From: Amanita rubescens
Lineage: Eukaryota; Basidiomycota; Agaricomycetes; Agaricales; Amanitaceae
NCBI GenBank assembly: GCA_015039365.1
Contig: WION01000010.1
Coordinates: 558,001 to 622,000 of the forward strand
Reading direction: 5' to 3'
Length of the DNA stretch: 64,000 bases
This document shows positions 33,801 to 46,226 of this stretch, in pieces. A program made the position numbers and the translations under genes. The notes beneath the pieces are model-generated. The model did not search any database. It was not told the origin of the DNA and saw nothing but the letters and a program-made list of their open reading frames with translations. How positions within the stretch are numbered: position 1 is the stretch's first letter; each line of letters starts with the position of its first letter.

Positions 33801-34550
33801 GGCCAGTCTCAGCCTCCTATGGCTAATTGGTATAGCGGAGTGCTTAAGTATGCGTATGACCATCCACACTTATCATATTACTGACTCGACAATAGCACGG
33901 GCAAGAAACGATATGGACACCCTGCACTCAATGGTGTTCTTCCTGAACCTTGGCTACCGCTCAAGAAGGGTCAGACCCTGGTTAACAACTCTACGCGAAA
34001 TGGCACACGCGATCAAGGTCTAGCTCAAGCGGTAGTGCTTACGCTTCGTCGACGATTTAGTGGACTACGACGGGGAACCCGCCCCGTGGTCGACGAAGGC
34101 CACGAGTTCGTGCAGAGCCGCTCAATCCCCAACTTCGGTGCGAGTTCTATACCCGGAGAAAATGGTAATCCATGGGACGAATCATCTACCAGCGCAGAGG
34201 AAGGTCTACTTGGACGTAGACGTCCCTCAACTAGTACACTGCATCACCGACTCAGTTTTGACCCTGCTTCCGGCGTTATCATGCTACCGGACAATGGCGA
34301 TTGGTTGATGGACGATGCAGAACACTCTAGCGATGATGAGGATATTTATGGTGCTGAAAACCCTGCACCGGCACGTTCAACAGCAGAATCCGTGTTCAAC
34401 GAGGACTTGGATTCTAATGGGGCCAATACTTCAATGACACTCATGCCTACAAGTTCAGTTTCACCTTCAAAATCCTCTAGATACGTGACCTATTATCATC
34501 ATCCGGAGCGACGGAAGCAGCAAATACCAGGGGCATTCCCCGAACGATAA
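30824..34550 (+). CDS. CSC1/OSCA (TMEM63) family calcium-permeable stress-gated channel
   Basis: A plasma-membrane mechanosensitive or osmosensitive cation channel family (RSN1/PHM7 type). In order: an N-terminal membrane helix, the conserved 'GFSPHEAHSHQAFFGWLMPT' with following helices, a cytosolic RNA-recognition-like insert (~residues 220-370, 'HSVPARTILVADLP'), then about nine hydrophobic segments, and a soluble C-terminal tail with acidic 'DDEDIYG'. I read 14 exons, starting 30824-30881, 30927-31058 and 31115-31227, and ending 33896-34550. All lengths sum to 1028 codons (1027 aa). Intron 31059-31114 has a GC donor (AAG|GCACGC); no GT alternative keeps the family sequence. The first intron ends in an unusual CTCAAG acceptor. 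The N-terminal 20 residues have no family support, so the start is less certain. Confidence 0.9.
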
Positions 34551-34679
34551 TTCAAATCTTCAAGTAACATATGCATTGGATAGAAGATACCTTATGAGCA
34601 CTTATGTCATTTAATAGGCCGCATAGTAATAGTATACATGCACACCAGTATTTTACACTTCGCACTTTTTCACCTCCGA

Positions 34680-35739
34680 TTATATATACATTCCATTGTC
34701 AGATATCTGGGATTTCCTTGCCGGCGTTTCTAACCGTCCTTGAGCATCAGTTATCTTCCATTCCGCGTGTCCTGGTTCACCGACGGACACAAACAACATT
34801 TGCTGCGAGGTGCTCATAATGCCTGTTGACCAGCGGTCAGTGTCATCAGGGAGATGCGATATATCGGGCGGTAGTATTGTCGCCGGGGGTGGACGTGGGA
34901 TGCGGGCGGAAGGCAATAAAATAAGCGTAGCGTTTATGGGATTACTGGTCGATGCGATCGATAAATAAGCGGCTGAGGTGGATTGTATCAAATTTGGGGG
35001 GACAAACGGTTTGGCATGCGCTTTCTGACATTCGAGCTTAAATCAAAAAATGTACAATAACACATAGCAAGTCATTACTCACGATCAGAGGGTCGATCTC
35101 GTTTGTTGTGCTAAGATAGCGGATGGGTGCATCTTGGATTGGAATGGGCTTTGACGATACAAAACTAGGTGCGGAGTAGGTATCAAGCAAAGCTAGTCTG
35201 ATCAAAATGGATTACGACAGCGGCATGAAGAAAAGATGTATAGATATCTACCTTGTTGGTTGAAGTTGTTCGATTATACAAAGCGAATAGGTGTGCTGTG
35301 CCCATACTGGCAACCGCGTCAGTGCTTCAGAGACGATGACCGTAGCATGTGTCCAAGTCGGATTGAAGATGAGGCCGACCTTCCGACGCATAAAAATCAG
35401 GCTACTATCTGCGGCAGCTTTGGTTGACCAACCTCCATGTTATTCGCCTGGACGGTACCCATTTGTTCCCCGAGATTGGCACCTTTTGCCCAATATTTTC
35501 CTCCATCTCCCGTGGCAATAACCAGCCCCTTTCCCTTGGGAAGATCGCCCAAGATTCTTACGGAAAGTGCAGAAGGATTATCGTTAGGATTTGAGGCAGT
35601 CAGATTCAGGGGGTTATATTCATCTTCCTCTTCGTCTGATTCAATGGCATATCTTGGAGGGGCATTATCTGCCAATGGGTCGAAATCCTGAGATTTTTGT
35701 TAGTTGCACTCTCAGAGATTAGACCAGGGGACATACCAT
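34680..35739 (-). CDS. Conserved acidic-N-terminus protein, possibly proteasome assembly chaperone 1-like
   Basis: A 281-aa protein with an acidic start ('MDFDPLADNAPPRYAIESD', then 'EEEDEYNPL') and an alternating hydrophobic core ('VGLIFNPTW', 'LPVWAQHTYSLCIIEQL', 'ATLILLPSARIPRPPP'). The order and size recall fungal PAC1/Pba1 proteasome-assembly chaperones, but I see no diagnostic motif and treat this as a weak guess. Exons are 35739-35737, 35687-35433, 35379-35252, 35197-35083 and 35024-34680, summing exactly to 282 codons. The first coding exon is the ATG alone, followed by a GTATGT donor. Confidence 0.7.
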
Positions 35740-35911
35740 GATACTACGCAAGGGCTTTTGGATAAAGCATGACCAAACATAGCTGCCGCTAAATCGGGTG
35801 ACCTGTTGGTTGAAGGCGCTATCCTTCTAGCAACATGGTAAGCGACGCTGCGCTAGACTCCCTTTAAAATTTATTTGATGTTCTCTACGACATAGGGTGA
35901 CAACGCAGGCA

Positions 35912-36531
35912 AGTATAGCTTGTATTGACATTGATCTGAAAATTGAGTGTCTGCAGAGTACAAAGAAGCATTTGCTCTGTTTGATAAACGTGGAACCGGC
36001 GCCGTGTCGAGAGAAGTTCTTGGTGATCTTCTGCGTGCACTAGGGCAAAATCCAACGCAAGCGGAAGTGGCAGAGATCGTGTCCAATGCACCACGCGATA
36101 GTACGCTACCCTTGCAATCCTTGGCTCATTTCTCACTGCATCATTTCCCTGTAGTCGATTATAAGACATTTCTCACGATACTTAATCGTCCAGATGGCTT
36201 CAAGCCAGCAGGCACGCCGGGTAGGTGATCGTGCGTTACCTGAGTATTCTACTTCATGTTTGGCAATGCTAGAGGAATTCATCCGCGGGTTCCAAGTGTT
36301 TGACAAAGAGGGTAATGGGTTTATCGGTGCGGGTGAACTCCGATATGTTCTGACCCAGCTGGGAGAAAAGATGACGGACGAAGAAGTTGATGAACTGCTG
36401 AAAGGCGTTCAGGTCGGTTCGTGAGTATTTCCCGCGTTTAATCATATGAAACCGTGATGCGATTATGATCATTTGGCAGCGACGGCAATATCAACTATGA
36501 GTCGTTTGTGCGCACCATTCTTAGCCAATAG
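35912..36531 (+). CDS. CDC4: Myosin essential light chain (Cdc4-like EF-hand protein)
   Basis: Binds the IQ motif of type II and V myosins and works at the cytokinetic ring. Its 139 aa form four EF-hand-like units with degenerate loops: '[19 protein letters not shown]', '[11 protein letters not shown]', '[19 protein letters not shown]', '[18 protein letters not shown]', ending 'FVRTILSQ'. Most loops lack the full set of Ca2+ ligands, as expected for an essential light chain. Exons from 35948: 35948-36100, 36155-36220, 36273-36420 and 36480-36531. Exon 2 begins TG TCT GCA GAG, so the A of the start codon must come from an upstream exon. The best donor is after A35912, giving a 35-nt intron and an A|TG split start. 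An alternative is ATG at 35835 with acceptor at 35956, losing three residues. Confidence 0.85.
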
Positions 36532-36653
36532 ACGGAACCAGGGCATACCCTACCTATATCTTACATACCTGGATTGTTATATACTGGCAAGGCGCAATAA
36601 ATGTATTATTGAATGATATCTGTATGAACAACGAACCACCGGAGTCTGGACGT

Positions 36654-38748
36654 TCACTCCTCAGTGTCATAACCGTCATCATCTTCGTCGAGGTTTCCGT
36701 TTTCTATCCGTTCTTGTCGACCATTGCCCAAGCTCAACAGTTCGACAACCACCTGTCCACCGCCCTTTAGGCACTCTACGTCACCCAACTTCATGTTCGC
36801 CGCCCAGTTTATCTCCTTTCTCGGGTAGGCATTCATAACATGGAAACCCCACCACTCGTTGGCTCGGCCATTCAAACTCTCAATCTTGCGCTCTACGCAA
36901 GACTCTAAGGATCCATGAAATGAACCAGAGGGCAACGCCAAGGGATCCTTCTCTTCTGGCAGGTGTGAAGGGATCAGGTGTGAATCGACGAAAGCATAGA
37001 GTGCGGTTAAACTTGCATCGGGCTTGAACTTTCGTACTGCTCTGGAGCCATTTGGCAGCCGAATGGCTATCCTCAGCGGCCCCTCTCCGTCCCTGTTCGG
37101 GCTAGCTGAGAGAAGCTGTCTCCTTGTCCACCTCCGCCAGAGCATCCTCTCTTCTTCTCTATTCCGCCTCTCCTGCTCTTCTAACTCTCGCCTCTCCTTC
37201 TCTCTCTTTGCTTCTTCCTCTTGCCTCCTCCTCTCCTCTGCCTCCTCTCTTTCCTTCCTCATCTTCGCTTCGATCCGCTCTTTATCCCTCCTCGCGGACT
37301 CCTTGTACGCCTTGTCTTGTTCCTCACGTAATCGCCTTTCCAACTGGCGTTCCCTCTCTGCAGCTTTTAATACGTCCAAGAATGGCATGACGCGCGGCAG
37401 CACTTGTCGTTCAAGGTGAGATACAAGGGATGCAGCCGAAGTGGGGCCAGAAGATGGTACAGACCGTCCCTGGTGTCGAGAAAGTATAGTAAGCGTTGGC
37501 GACGAGGTATTCTGAATGCCGGTATTTCCGGAAGGTGATCGCCTGGGCTGCAATGCGACGAAGGCAATGAACGGATAAGTAGTGGCTTGTAGTTTTTCAG
37601 ACGCTAGGGATATGCCAATTTTAGGAATACTAAGGATCACAGGAGACAACGTACCACTCCAGGCCTCAGTATCTCTTACATCTCCTCCCCAGACGGCAAC
37701 GTTATTGTCATACAGTAATTTCACAAAAGTGGGATCAGTCAATGTAGATCTACTGCACAGTAAGTTTCGTCACCCAGCAGAAGCTTCCGGACGCACCGTT
37801 TGAACTCTGGAACATCATCATGCTCTTCACTGACCAAGACAACACAGCCGATTCTTGCATCTTTTTTGCAAATCCTCAACATTTCCTCGTAAGAGCCCAA
37901 CATAAAATCGGGTAAAACTTTTCGGCCTTCGTCTAGATATCCGTTGATGGAGGATGACATGGGGGCACCCCTCGCTGTCAAGTTGGATGGCCCAGCTTCT
38001 ATAGCAGAACTCGCTGCTCCAGGATTTATACCTTCCGAATTTCGGATCCTCCCTATACACACCGCACCAGTTTCCTCTTCAAGTTCTCTGATCCATCGTT
38101 CCGGGCCGGTTTCCGAATGTCCAAGTCCGCGACGGGTCGTCCGAGAACCTCCAAAGCTTCGATAAATGTTGAGGCCAACAAAACGCAGATGAAATTGTGG
38201 GACGGGTATACGGAGCAATCCAAATATGAAGCGCACTATACTAGAAAGAATGTGTATCGGCACTGCCAATATAGACAATATGGGGCGTGTAATAATCGAA
38301 AATGGTGATGTGGCAAGCTGCGCGTGCTGAGCACCAGGAGTCATAAGGGAAGGGGCATTGCAGAGACGCATGAAAGACGCACCTGCTCGCGTTGGTACCC
38401 GCGAGAACCATAAGATGGCTCTAGCAGGCCTTGTCTGGAGTCGTCTATTCCGAAATTCTCGAACCGAGTTTCTTGTGTAGTGGGTGAAGGGGAGGTAGCG
38501 GTCGGGCCAGCTGTTGGCGCTTCTGGCGCGGCACCTTCAAAAATCAAATTGGCAGCTTGCTATGGGTTATGAGCAGTGCAAAAGGCGATGATGAGTGAAG
38601 GTTAAAATCAACGCAAGGCTTTGAGACTGACCTGAACGTTCCAACCGACACTCTCGAGAATGTTGATTGCCGCTTCGTCGTCTCCGCCATTGGTGATCTC
38701 GCGTAGCTGAGAGAGAGCGTATCGTTGGTCGTCATTCAAGCCATCCAT
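36654..38748 (-). CDS. UBA-UAS-UBX domain protein (FAF2/UBXD8-like, ERAD)
   Basis: A membrane-anchored Cdc48/p97 adaptor for ER-associated degradation. An N-terminal UBA domain ('MDGLNDDQRYALSQLREITN', residues 1-39) precedes a hydrophobic hairpin region ('ILSILAVPIHILSSIVRFIF') that would insert in the ER membrane. Then come a UAS thioredoxin-like part ('LYDNNVAVWGGDVRDTEAW'), a long charged coiled coil rich in E/R/K, and a UBX ubiquitin-like fold near residues 510-610 ('LRIAIRLPNGSRAVRKF'). Exons are 38748-38632, 38559-38383, 38326-37797 and 37749-36654, totalling 639 aa with an exact frame. It is transcribed in the same direction as ASE1, 124 bp downstream of it. Confidence 0.9.
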
Positions 38749-38872
38749 GATTGAAGGAAGTGAGAACTGTCTCCGCGTGCCCAGGTTGTTTGTGTATAGA
38801 ATGCCAAAAATATAGTACACATCTAAAAGCACATCGAATATAATAACTAAAACAGAACCGCCACCACCACCA

Positions 38873-41486
38873 TTAATCCGCCTCATATTCCTCTCGTACA
38901 CTCGTAGTACTTCGATAACCTCCAGTCCATCTGCCAGCTCTGGGGCGAGCTGTTGTCAACGGTGGTAACTTGTCAATACTTGGCCGAGGTTTGAAGCTTT
39001 CTCGCCTTGCGCGAAGAGACCTCCTTGCTGCGGATGCAGCACTATGCGGAGCTGCAATGCTGGAACTCGCGGACCGTCCATGAGTCAGAGCAGAGCTTGA
39101 TACACTCCTCGTTGGATATACTGTGACTGGATCCGCTCCAGGAAGGCGGCCATGACCAAGTGCATGATGGGTTCCAGCTTTCGGCACGACGTGTTTTACG
39201 CCAACCGTCTTAGTCGGTAACTTCGTGTGTGAAGCCGATCGCCCTGTCGCTGCCATGTTTCCACCTCTGTAAGCACCCAGCGGTGCTCTCTCAGGATGGC
39301 TCGCACCAGAATTAATGTAACTCCCGCTGTAGGATTCTCCAACCCGTTGTCTTTTATTCGGGACACTCCTTGAACCCATACTGGTCGCTGCCCTAACTGC
39401 GGGTGTAACGACACCTGTTTTTGTCCTAGGCACGTACCCTTGCGTCACACCAGTGGCAACGGGTGTCGTTGCACGCGGCGGGACAGACCCGGCTCTTGAG
39501 CCAAGTTTCCCTCGGCGATTGGCGTTTTCTTGATCCTGAGCGCTCACCCTCTCCGTGATGATCTGCAAAACGCATTCACCGTGGACAAGGAACGGTCGGC
39601 CAGCCTCTTGCTCCCAAAGCGGAATGGAGGAAAGTAGATCTCGTTCCAGCTGGATGTCTGCATTAAACAAATTCCGGATAGTTATGAGAAGAACCTACCC
39701 GAGGCTTTTCCTTTGACACCCGCTTACGCATTTTCTCCTCTCGTAGCAACCTTCCTGGATCTCGCGAGCCTCTCCCCAACAGCCTACTTTGATCTGAGGC
39801 AGCAGCCGCAAGCTCCCTCTCCTCTTCGCAAATCTCAAAGTACTTCTTAATGCTTGCCAACAATGGAGCCTTTATTCTTTTCTCTTCCTTCAACCTGCCT
39901 AATTTCATCCTCGTGGATCGTCAAGAGCTCTTCCGTGTGCTCGTCTAAGTGGGAATGTTAAAAACGTAGCGTCTCGAAAATACTCAACATACCATCAGCG
40001 AAGGGGGCAAAACAGCCTCGCTCCTCTTCACCAACCATAAGTTCATCCCAGAGTTTGATTATCTCTTCTCTCGCGCTGGCCACAAAGGCACCCATCCTCT
40101 CCCTTTTCAACTCCAACATTCTCTCCAGTTCTTCTTCGTACTCACGGATCGTTTCCTCCGTGCTGCCCCTGTGGGCCTCGACGAATGCATCCATATCCTC
40201 ATCACTAGCACCCATACGACGCCACAAACACTCTAGCTGGTCATACATGGCTTGTATATGTGCTTCGCGTCGTTTCTTCGTATCTTCCAATGAGATCCTC
40301 AGGTTTTCTGCCCATGAGAAGAGACCTGGCGTTGGTTCAATACCCTCCATTCCTATTGGTGCCCCAACACTCTGCCCTGATCCATGACTTTGACGTTGAG
40401 GTTGCAGCACTTGTGCTTGGAGCCTACTAACGGTCTCATCGTCCGCTTCCTCCAACCGCGTGACAAAATTCCTGAATATTCGTCGGTAGTCAGACTCTGA
40501 ATACCCATGCAGATCAAATGAAAGCGGAGTTCTTGACCGAGAACGTGGTAAAGGAGTTGGTGTTGATTCGAAGAATGGATCGCCCAGAGCACTGACCGAG
40601 AGAGCGGAAGATGAAGATGCCGCTGGATTATATCGATGATCGGGCAAGAAATTTAGCGGGGGTATTGGCGATAACATTTCATCGGGTTCAGGTGGCTCCA
40701 TCCCGAGCTCGGCATAAAGCCAATCTACCTGGACAAACGTGGCACAAAGCTGGTTCACTCGTTTCGACTGAATTTACCAGTATGTTAGAACGCCATTTCA
40801 TAAGAATAAATGACCACTCACTACTTCGGCTTTACCCCTTACAAGCTCCTTTTCAAGTTTGAGGAACCTTTCTGGAGTGACATCGCGATTTGCCTTTGGG
40901 TCATTCTGAGCTTCGCCGCTCGCGGGCGGTGGCTCAAGGATGTCTCTCGCAAAGTAGTCCAAGCCAAGTGTGCGCAAAAGGCCACTTAGCCGGTTTGTCA
41001 GTGTGGTCAACTGTTCGAGCTTTGTATGGTAAAGCTGACCATCCAAATTAGGTAGCTGCATACAAAATCGAAATGAAATGCCACTCTGACCTGGCGTAAC
41101 TTTTCCTGGTGCATCGCTACCATTTCATAGCGCTTCGGTAGAACCGGCTCCTTCTTCAACTCGGCGACGCTGACGCCAGTGACCTTTGTATTTCCGCCGA
41201 GCGCCTTTGAGTACCTAATGCACTCGTTCTCCAATAATTCACATTTTTCGACCCAAGTGTCAACCTCTTTTCTTCTGATGTTAACTTGCCGTTCAATGCC
41301 TTCTACGAGCTGCTGCTTCAATGACTTGAGCTCGTCTTCGATGGCTGTTGGAGGCAGACCAAGCTGAGCATGCAAAGTCGGCAGCAGCTGAGTCTGGTGC
41401 TGGATATGAGTGTGGAGAGAGTCGAGGAGTGAAGTGAGGGCATATGAAGTTGAGGCGATGGTGGACGGCGAAGACGAGGAGGACAT
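38873..41486 (-). CDS. ASE1: Ase1/PRC1/MAP65 antiparallel-microtubule bundler (one frame break)
   Basis: Crosslinks antiparallel microtubules in the spindle midzone. The N-terminal coiled-coil dimer region is followed by the spectrin-like microtubule-binding part ('WDELMVGEEERGCF', 'LLGRGSRDPGRLLREEKMRK', 'GRPFLVHGE') and a basic Ser/Arg/Pro-rich tail. Exons are 41486-41091, 41055-40822, 40767-39993, 39944-39699 and 39649-38873. Their sum leaves one base over. The frame breaks at about 39892-39905: 'EELLTIHEDEI' upstream and 'RLKEEKRIKAPLLASIKKY' downstream are both family sequence in different frames. Removing one base restores the gene. I suspect a sequence error, because both sides are perfectly conserved. 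Confidence 0.85.
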
Positions 41487-42177
41487 GAAGGACGGCGTCA
41501 ACTGTGGCCAAACATGACCAATGAACGCGTCCCTGCACTCACCACGTGACCGCGTCCGGCCTCTCAACTTCGAGTTGCTCATCCATGGTTCACTGTTGCC
41601 ATATGAGCATCGCCGGGCGTACATCGGCGCTACCAACCCCTTCGGGTGAACCCAAACCTTGAAATCCGAACGGTCGGAATCCGAGCAAGTCGGCACGTAA
41701 GAATGTATAGCACATACACGAGGCGTTTTGCTCTATATGCGGCTTGCAAGATTCATCGATTCATCCTCAATCTTTCTCCCAAGCTTACACGTGTCGTTTT
41801 ACCTGTCAGATTTTCCAAAGGATCCATCCAGCCTGGGAATCTGTTGAGCGTACAAGACGTCGGCTGCTATCCGACCTACATCTGACAGGTAGGTTCGTCC
41901 TGAAACGCTGTCTGGCATATGGTACGTACGATCCTGAATGTCCAATATAACTATCTATATACAGTTTGCGAAAGCATCCAGTGCGGAGTATGAATGACCG
42001 ATTGAACGCAAGAACGTTGCCTTCGCGACCCAAAATGTATTAGCCCAGACGGGATTCCTGCTGTGGTTGCAAATCCATAACGTACTAGCTACGTATACAC
42101 TCTCCGTGATATACCGGGTATCTTGTTCTTTCTAGACGACGTGATGTCTCCATCCTAAATAGAGCCGACGACAAATG
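41487..42177. other. Intergenic, ASE1 upstream region
   Basis: About 690 bp with no recognisable gene. It holds the ASE1 promoter and the 3' flank of the monooxygenase gene. Confidence 0.5.
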
Positions 42178-44094
42178 CTAGGCTGTCACTACTGAAACTT
42201 GCAGATTAGGGGTAATGACCTTATCGCTGGCCTCTTCGTCCATTTGGCTATCGTTCGAGTCCATACCTGTCCTCCGGACAAGCCAGCCCCACTTCATCCA
42301 CCAATCCTCCACCCGTTCTGTCACGTCATATGAGAACAACTCAATCTGCCCTTGCCACAGGGACGGAAGACCAGCTTCATCTATGTTTTCCCATTCTCTC
42401 GCCACGACGGCCTTCTTGATCTTTTCATTTCTAGCTTCGCTTTCTGGACCAGGTGGTAGGGTAAACAGTTTATACTTATCCCTATCCGTGCCTTGCACAA
42501 GTAGGCACCGATTATGTCTAACATCATCGAAGCCACTCAAAAGCTGCGGCAATTCTTCTCGATATTGCAACTTTGATAACAAAATGGCTAAAGACTCTGC
42601 GTCTTCAATACCAAATCCGGCATTGTATAACCCGTATGGCTGTATGTTCCATCAGATGACTTCAACGCCACATTGGTGTTCATACCAGTTGAGGGTGCCC
42701 AGCTTCCCCGATCAGAACTATCCTAGGCCTTTCGCTCGTAAGGCACTCGATAATCGGCTGACCGAAGTATTTGAATGCCCGCACCAAACGGTTCCCTGCA
42801 AGCAATTTTTGTATGCTGTCAAATGATGAGCTGATATTCATTGTCACCTTACAGATTGAATCTACCTCGGATGAAATCTCCTCATATCCAGCCGAAAGAG
42901 GTCAATTGGATATAGCCTGTTGTCTTCAAGGTCCGACAAAGAAGGTGGCGCTCCATGGGACTCCAACGAATAGGTAAGACTAACGTCAAGATCACGACCA
43001 TGATTCTGACAACGTCAGGTAGGAAGCCAAATGGATTATTTAATATAAAGACCTACTGTTGTCGTAATGCCTATTCGATACCTGTCCCCGAGATAGACAT
43101 GCCACTAACGATGTCAGTTAAGCTGATCAATGAATGGTAAGGCAAAAAGACCTACATCTCTTGAGCCGATTATTGGCTTCAAACTATCAGCATCCGCAAC
43201 TTCATCAACAGAAACCACAAATTTAATGTTAAATCTGTTACTGGCAACGTTTCCGATGGAATATCGGTCAGTATTGAACGCACAACGCTGCTGTGACCGT
43301 CAGCACCGACAACCATGTCGCATTGCAAGTGGCTGTCCCCCGCAATTACAACGCAGCTGGACGATCCGTCAAGCTCGTCCACAGCCACTTATATCCGTCA
43401 GCTTGGTTCCAAAACGAAATTCCACCCCTTCGTTGCACGCCAGCTCGTAAAGCAGCGTTAGCAAGGCACCGTACTGTCGATCTATCAGCTACTGCACAGA
43501 TCATGCCTTGGCAGCTGTCATCTACCGGTATGATAAGCATATTCTGAAGGGACATCTGCTTCAGAAGTTCTTCGTGTAGTAAGACGCTTCCCAGAAGTTC
43601 AATATTTACAGCTAAAAACGTAAACATAGAGGATCCTCTACACAAAATTGAAATAAATCGCACCATCCCAAGTCTTGATCTCTCTACTAATTTGCGCATT
43701 TTCTTGGAGCCATTTCTCCAAACCCCAATGATACAGGATGCGTGTCATGTTTGGTTGGGAGCTGATTAACAGATGTCATATCCCACAACTGCTAGAGCGA
43801 ACAGAACTTACCGAATTGAACCATTCCCCTATACCAATTTGGATTTTCAACAACTGCTCATGTATGACTGCGACACCCATGACGACGCACCTTTACCAAC
43901 GTCTCATTTCTTTCCAGAACAACAACGTCATGCCCAGCCCTGCGTAACGCAAACGCCGCGGCGAGTCCTTCCGGCGCTTTGAGCATATGCCGAGTGCCAA
44001 ACCACTGTCCAAAGATCTTACCAGATATACCCGCCCCTGCTATTACGATCTTCAATGAAAACAGTGCTTTCTGCTTGAGAGACTGCCTGGTCAT
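42178..44094 (-). CDS. FAD-dependent monooxygenase (salicylate-hydroxylase-like), frame-broken
   Basis: A group A flavin monooxygenase: 'IVIAGAGISGLAAAFALRR' (FAD-binding GxGxxG), 'QPNMTRILYHWGL', 'CDMVVGADGHSSVVR' (DG motif) and 'LIGEAGHPQLPYGLYNAG' followed by 'IEDAES'. The last motif is normally GD..HP; here E replaces D. The substrate is unknown. On the minus strand I traced introns near 44013-43965, 43891-43815, 43797-43752, 43656-43605, 43528-43493, 43156-43107, 43059-43009, 42870-42822 and 42688-42643. Two single-base breaks remain: at about 43386-43394, and between about 43261 and 43295. The ~35 codons holding the DG motif are read in another frame, and the main frame resumes afterwards. 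This may be a decaying gene or paired sequence errors. Confidence 0.75.
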
Positions 44095-46226
44095 AACTGT
44101 ATTGTTGCCGAAGGAGATTCGGGAGAAACACAACAGAGTCACAACGTGATCTATCCTCTTTGTCCCAAATATAAGAGAACAAGGTCCAGCTGTCAACGTC
44201 TTGACCCATCACATCAGACGGCATCAACAATAGATGCACGTGGATGTTCGGGAAATCTATGTTTTCCCAAGCTGTTCAAAGAAAAACCCCATTCTCCGTC
44301 GACGGTGACTGGACCAGAGAGCAAACTTGAATGATTCGTGTGAAATCTTTGATCGACACGCAGAAAAGGAAATATAAGATGATAGACTATACCTACTATG
44401 GAACTAATGCATTGTCTTGTATTCATGTTCCTGGCAGTGGCCATGGTCCATGTAACTCACCGAGTCCAGGGTCCGGGGGACCGTTTCAAACGGGGTTGGA
44501 AGAGCTCACGAGACACGTCCAAGACCTTTTGAGAGGCTTCTGCAGAGAAGGTATAGCATTTCACGAAAGTTATGGGTTCACCACGATGGTTCTAGCATAT
44601 CAGATATTTCAATTGCGGGGAGACGTGACTCGGACCAGCTAGCCTGACCGTTGATTACGGACGCTTCCTTTCCTGGGTTTGTAATACTGTAATGCAGTAG
44701 CTCCTAATACCTTTGCTTACTTGAAGTTGCATGCGTTATTTTCCTGATTGAACATCTTTCGAGATCTCGGCACGTCTCGGGCGAGCAGGTGGCCCGAACG
44801 CGTGTGAAAGGTTTTGGCCTGACGGTGCAACGTATGTAATCCTTGTGAATGAATTTTTGAAAATAAAATTCATCCCCCTGGGCCTTGTGCTCTGACGGTA
44901 CCAATTTTTGCGGGCGCAACTGCACGTCACAACAAGTTCATGACCGTGGCAAATTATGTAAATCCCAAGATTTCCTGGCAGCATTGCCAGCGGAACACTT
45001 CACGTGCGTGCAAATGCTTCTGAGTTCGCGCGTCCGAATGAAATGCCTTGCTTATCCAGCCCAGACACCGTACTATGAGAATGTTCTCATCACCTCTATC
45101 ATTTACATTGGATGCTAATGTTACATGATATCTTCAGGAAAGGGCGTAGGCATGACATACTCTATCCACTGCACGGGGTCTAATCTAATGCCAGGTGGCC
45201 AGTGTCTATCCCAACTTTGGATTGCCGTTTTGACAGGAATTAAGACTCCCTGGGCTAGCCACAGGGGATGACATGATTGGACAATGATAACATCCCCGGT
45301 TGGGTTATTAAACGTTCCAGGAGAAGTCCGCCGCCAGAACATGGCACCTCACGGAAATAGCGATAAGTATCAGATGATCAACCTGCCCCCAAACTGCTGG
45401 CACACACTATTGCTAGTTATCCAACTCCTCATCACATGATCCATGGTCGTCGACAGCATGGCGATTAAGTGGCAACTGTAGGAATGAGCACTGGACGATG
45501 ACAAACTCACGAAAAATGTTTATAACTCATAACGTCACTCATTGTTGGTAGCTTGGTGAAGTCATCAAGACAGCATCGAAACAATGATATTAGTGATTCA
45601 TAAAGTTAAGCAAGGGACAAAGCAACAGCTCAGTCATCGCGAGGGGATATCATAACTTTTAATAGACGCCGAGACGCATGTGAGGTTTTGTGGGAGGTTG
45701 CGAGCTGTCCAAAGTCAGGTTGTACAGCACCGGACGATTCGCATCGTCGTAGGACCAGGTGCGGTGCATCATGCACTCCAGATCCCGGCCTGTGGCATAT
45801 AATGCTTTTCACCGATCCTAGTCGGGAAATGAGGCACGCCATTTCCTCCGAAACCGGCGGAGTATACCCTTCTCGGTCGCTGCTTTCTGATAGGATCCGT
45901 ACTTCTCACCCCATGATCTTATGAAGTCATCTTCATTAAGGCAAATTTCTTACGACATGCGCGACTTCCTCGATATGACTTGCAAAATGGGGAAAAGTGT
46001 TCAGATGAGTTTGTCACATTTTTGCCGATCAGCCTGATTTTCTCTCTGACCGGCAGAGCAACCAGCCTCGTGGTTGAAGCAAAGATATGAAAGCTTACCC
46101 AATGAGCGTTACAGCTCCGACAGCCCGAATTCCAGATCCATACGTTATGTTACGGATTCCCGGATACGATGGTTTTGTGGCAATGTTTATAAGAAGTGCG
46201 TCGCCAGGTTAATCACCTTCCTGTCC
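44095..46226. other. 2.1 kb gap without a recognisable gene
   Basis: Several ORFs of 60-110 codons occur but none resembles a family. A minus-strand ORF at 45121-45342 (73 codons, 'GVLIPVKTAIQSWDRHWPP', 'LDPVQWIEYVMPTPFPED') has a protein-like composition and could be an exon of an unknown gene. I cannot connect it to others. Confidence 0.4.

Noticed and set aside
39854..39905. A 25-nt GT-AG or 46-nt GC-AG intron to explain the ASE1 frame break
   Set aside because: Either would delete 'RLKEEKRIKAPLLA', which matches the family; a 25-nt intron is also too short for this genome.
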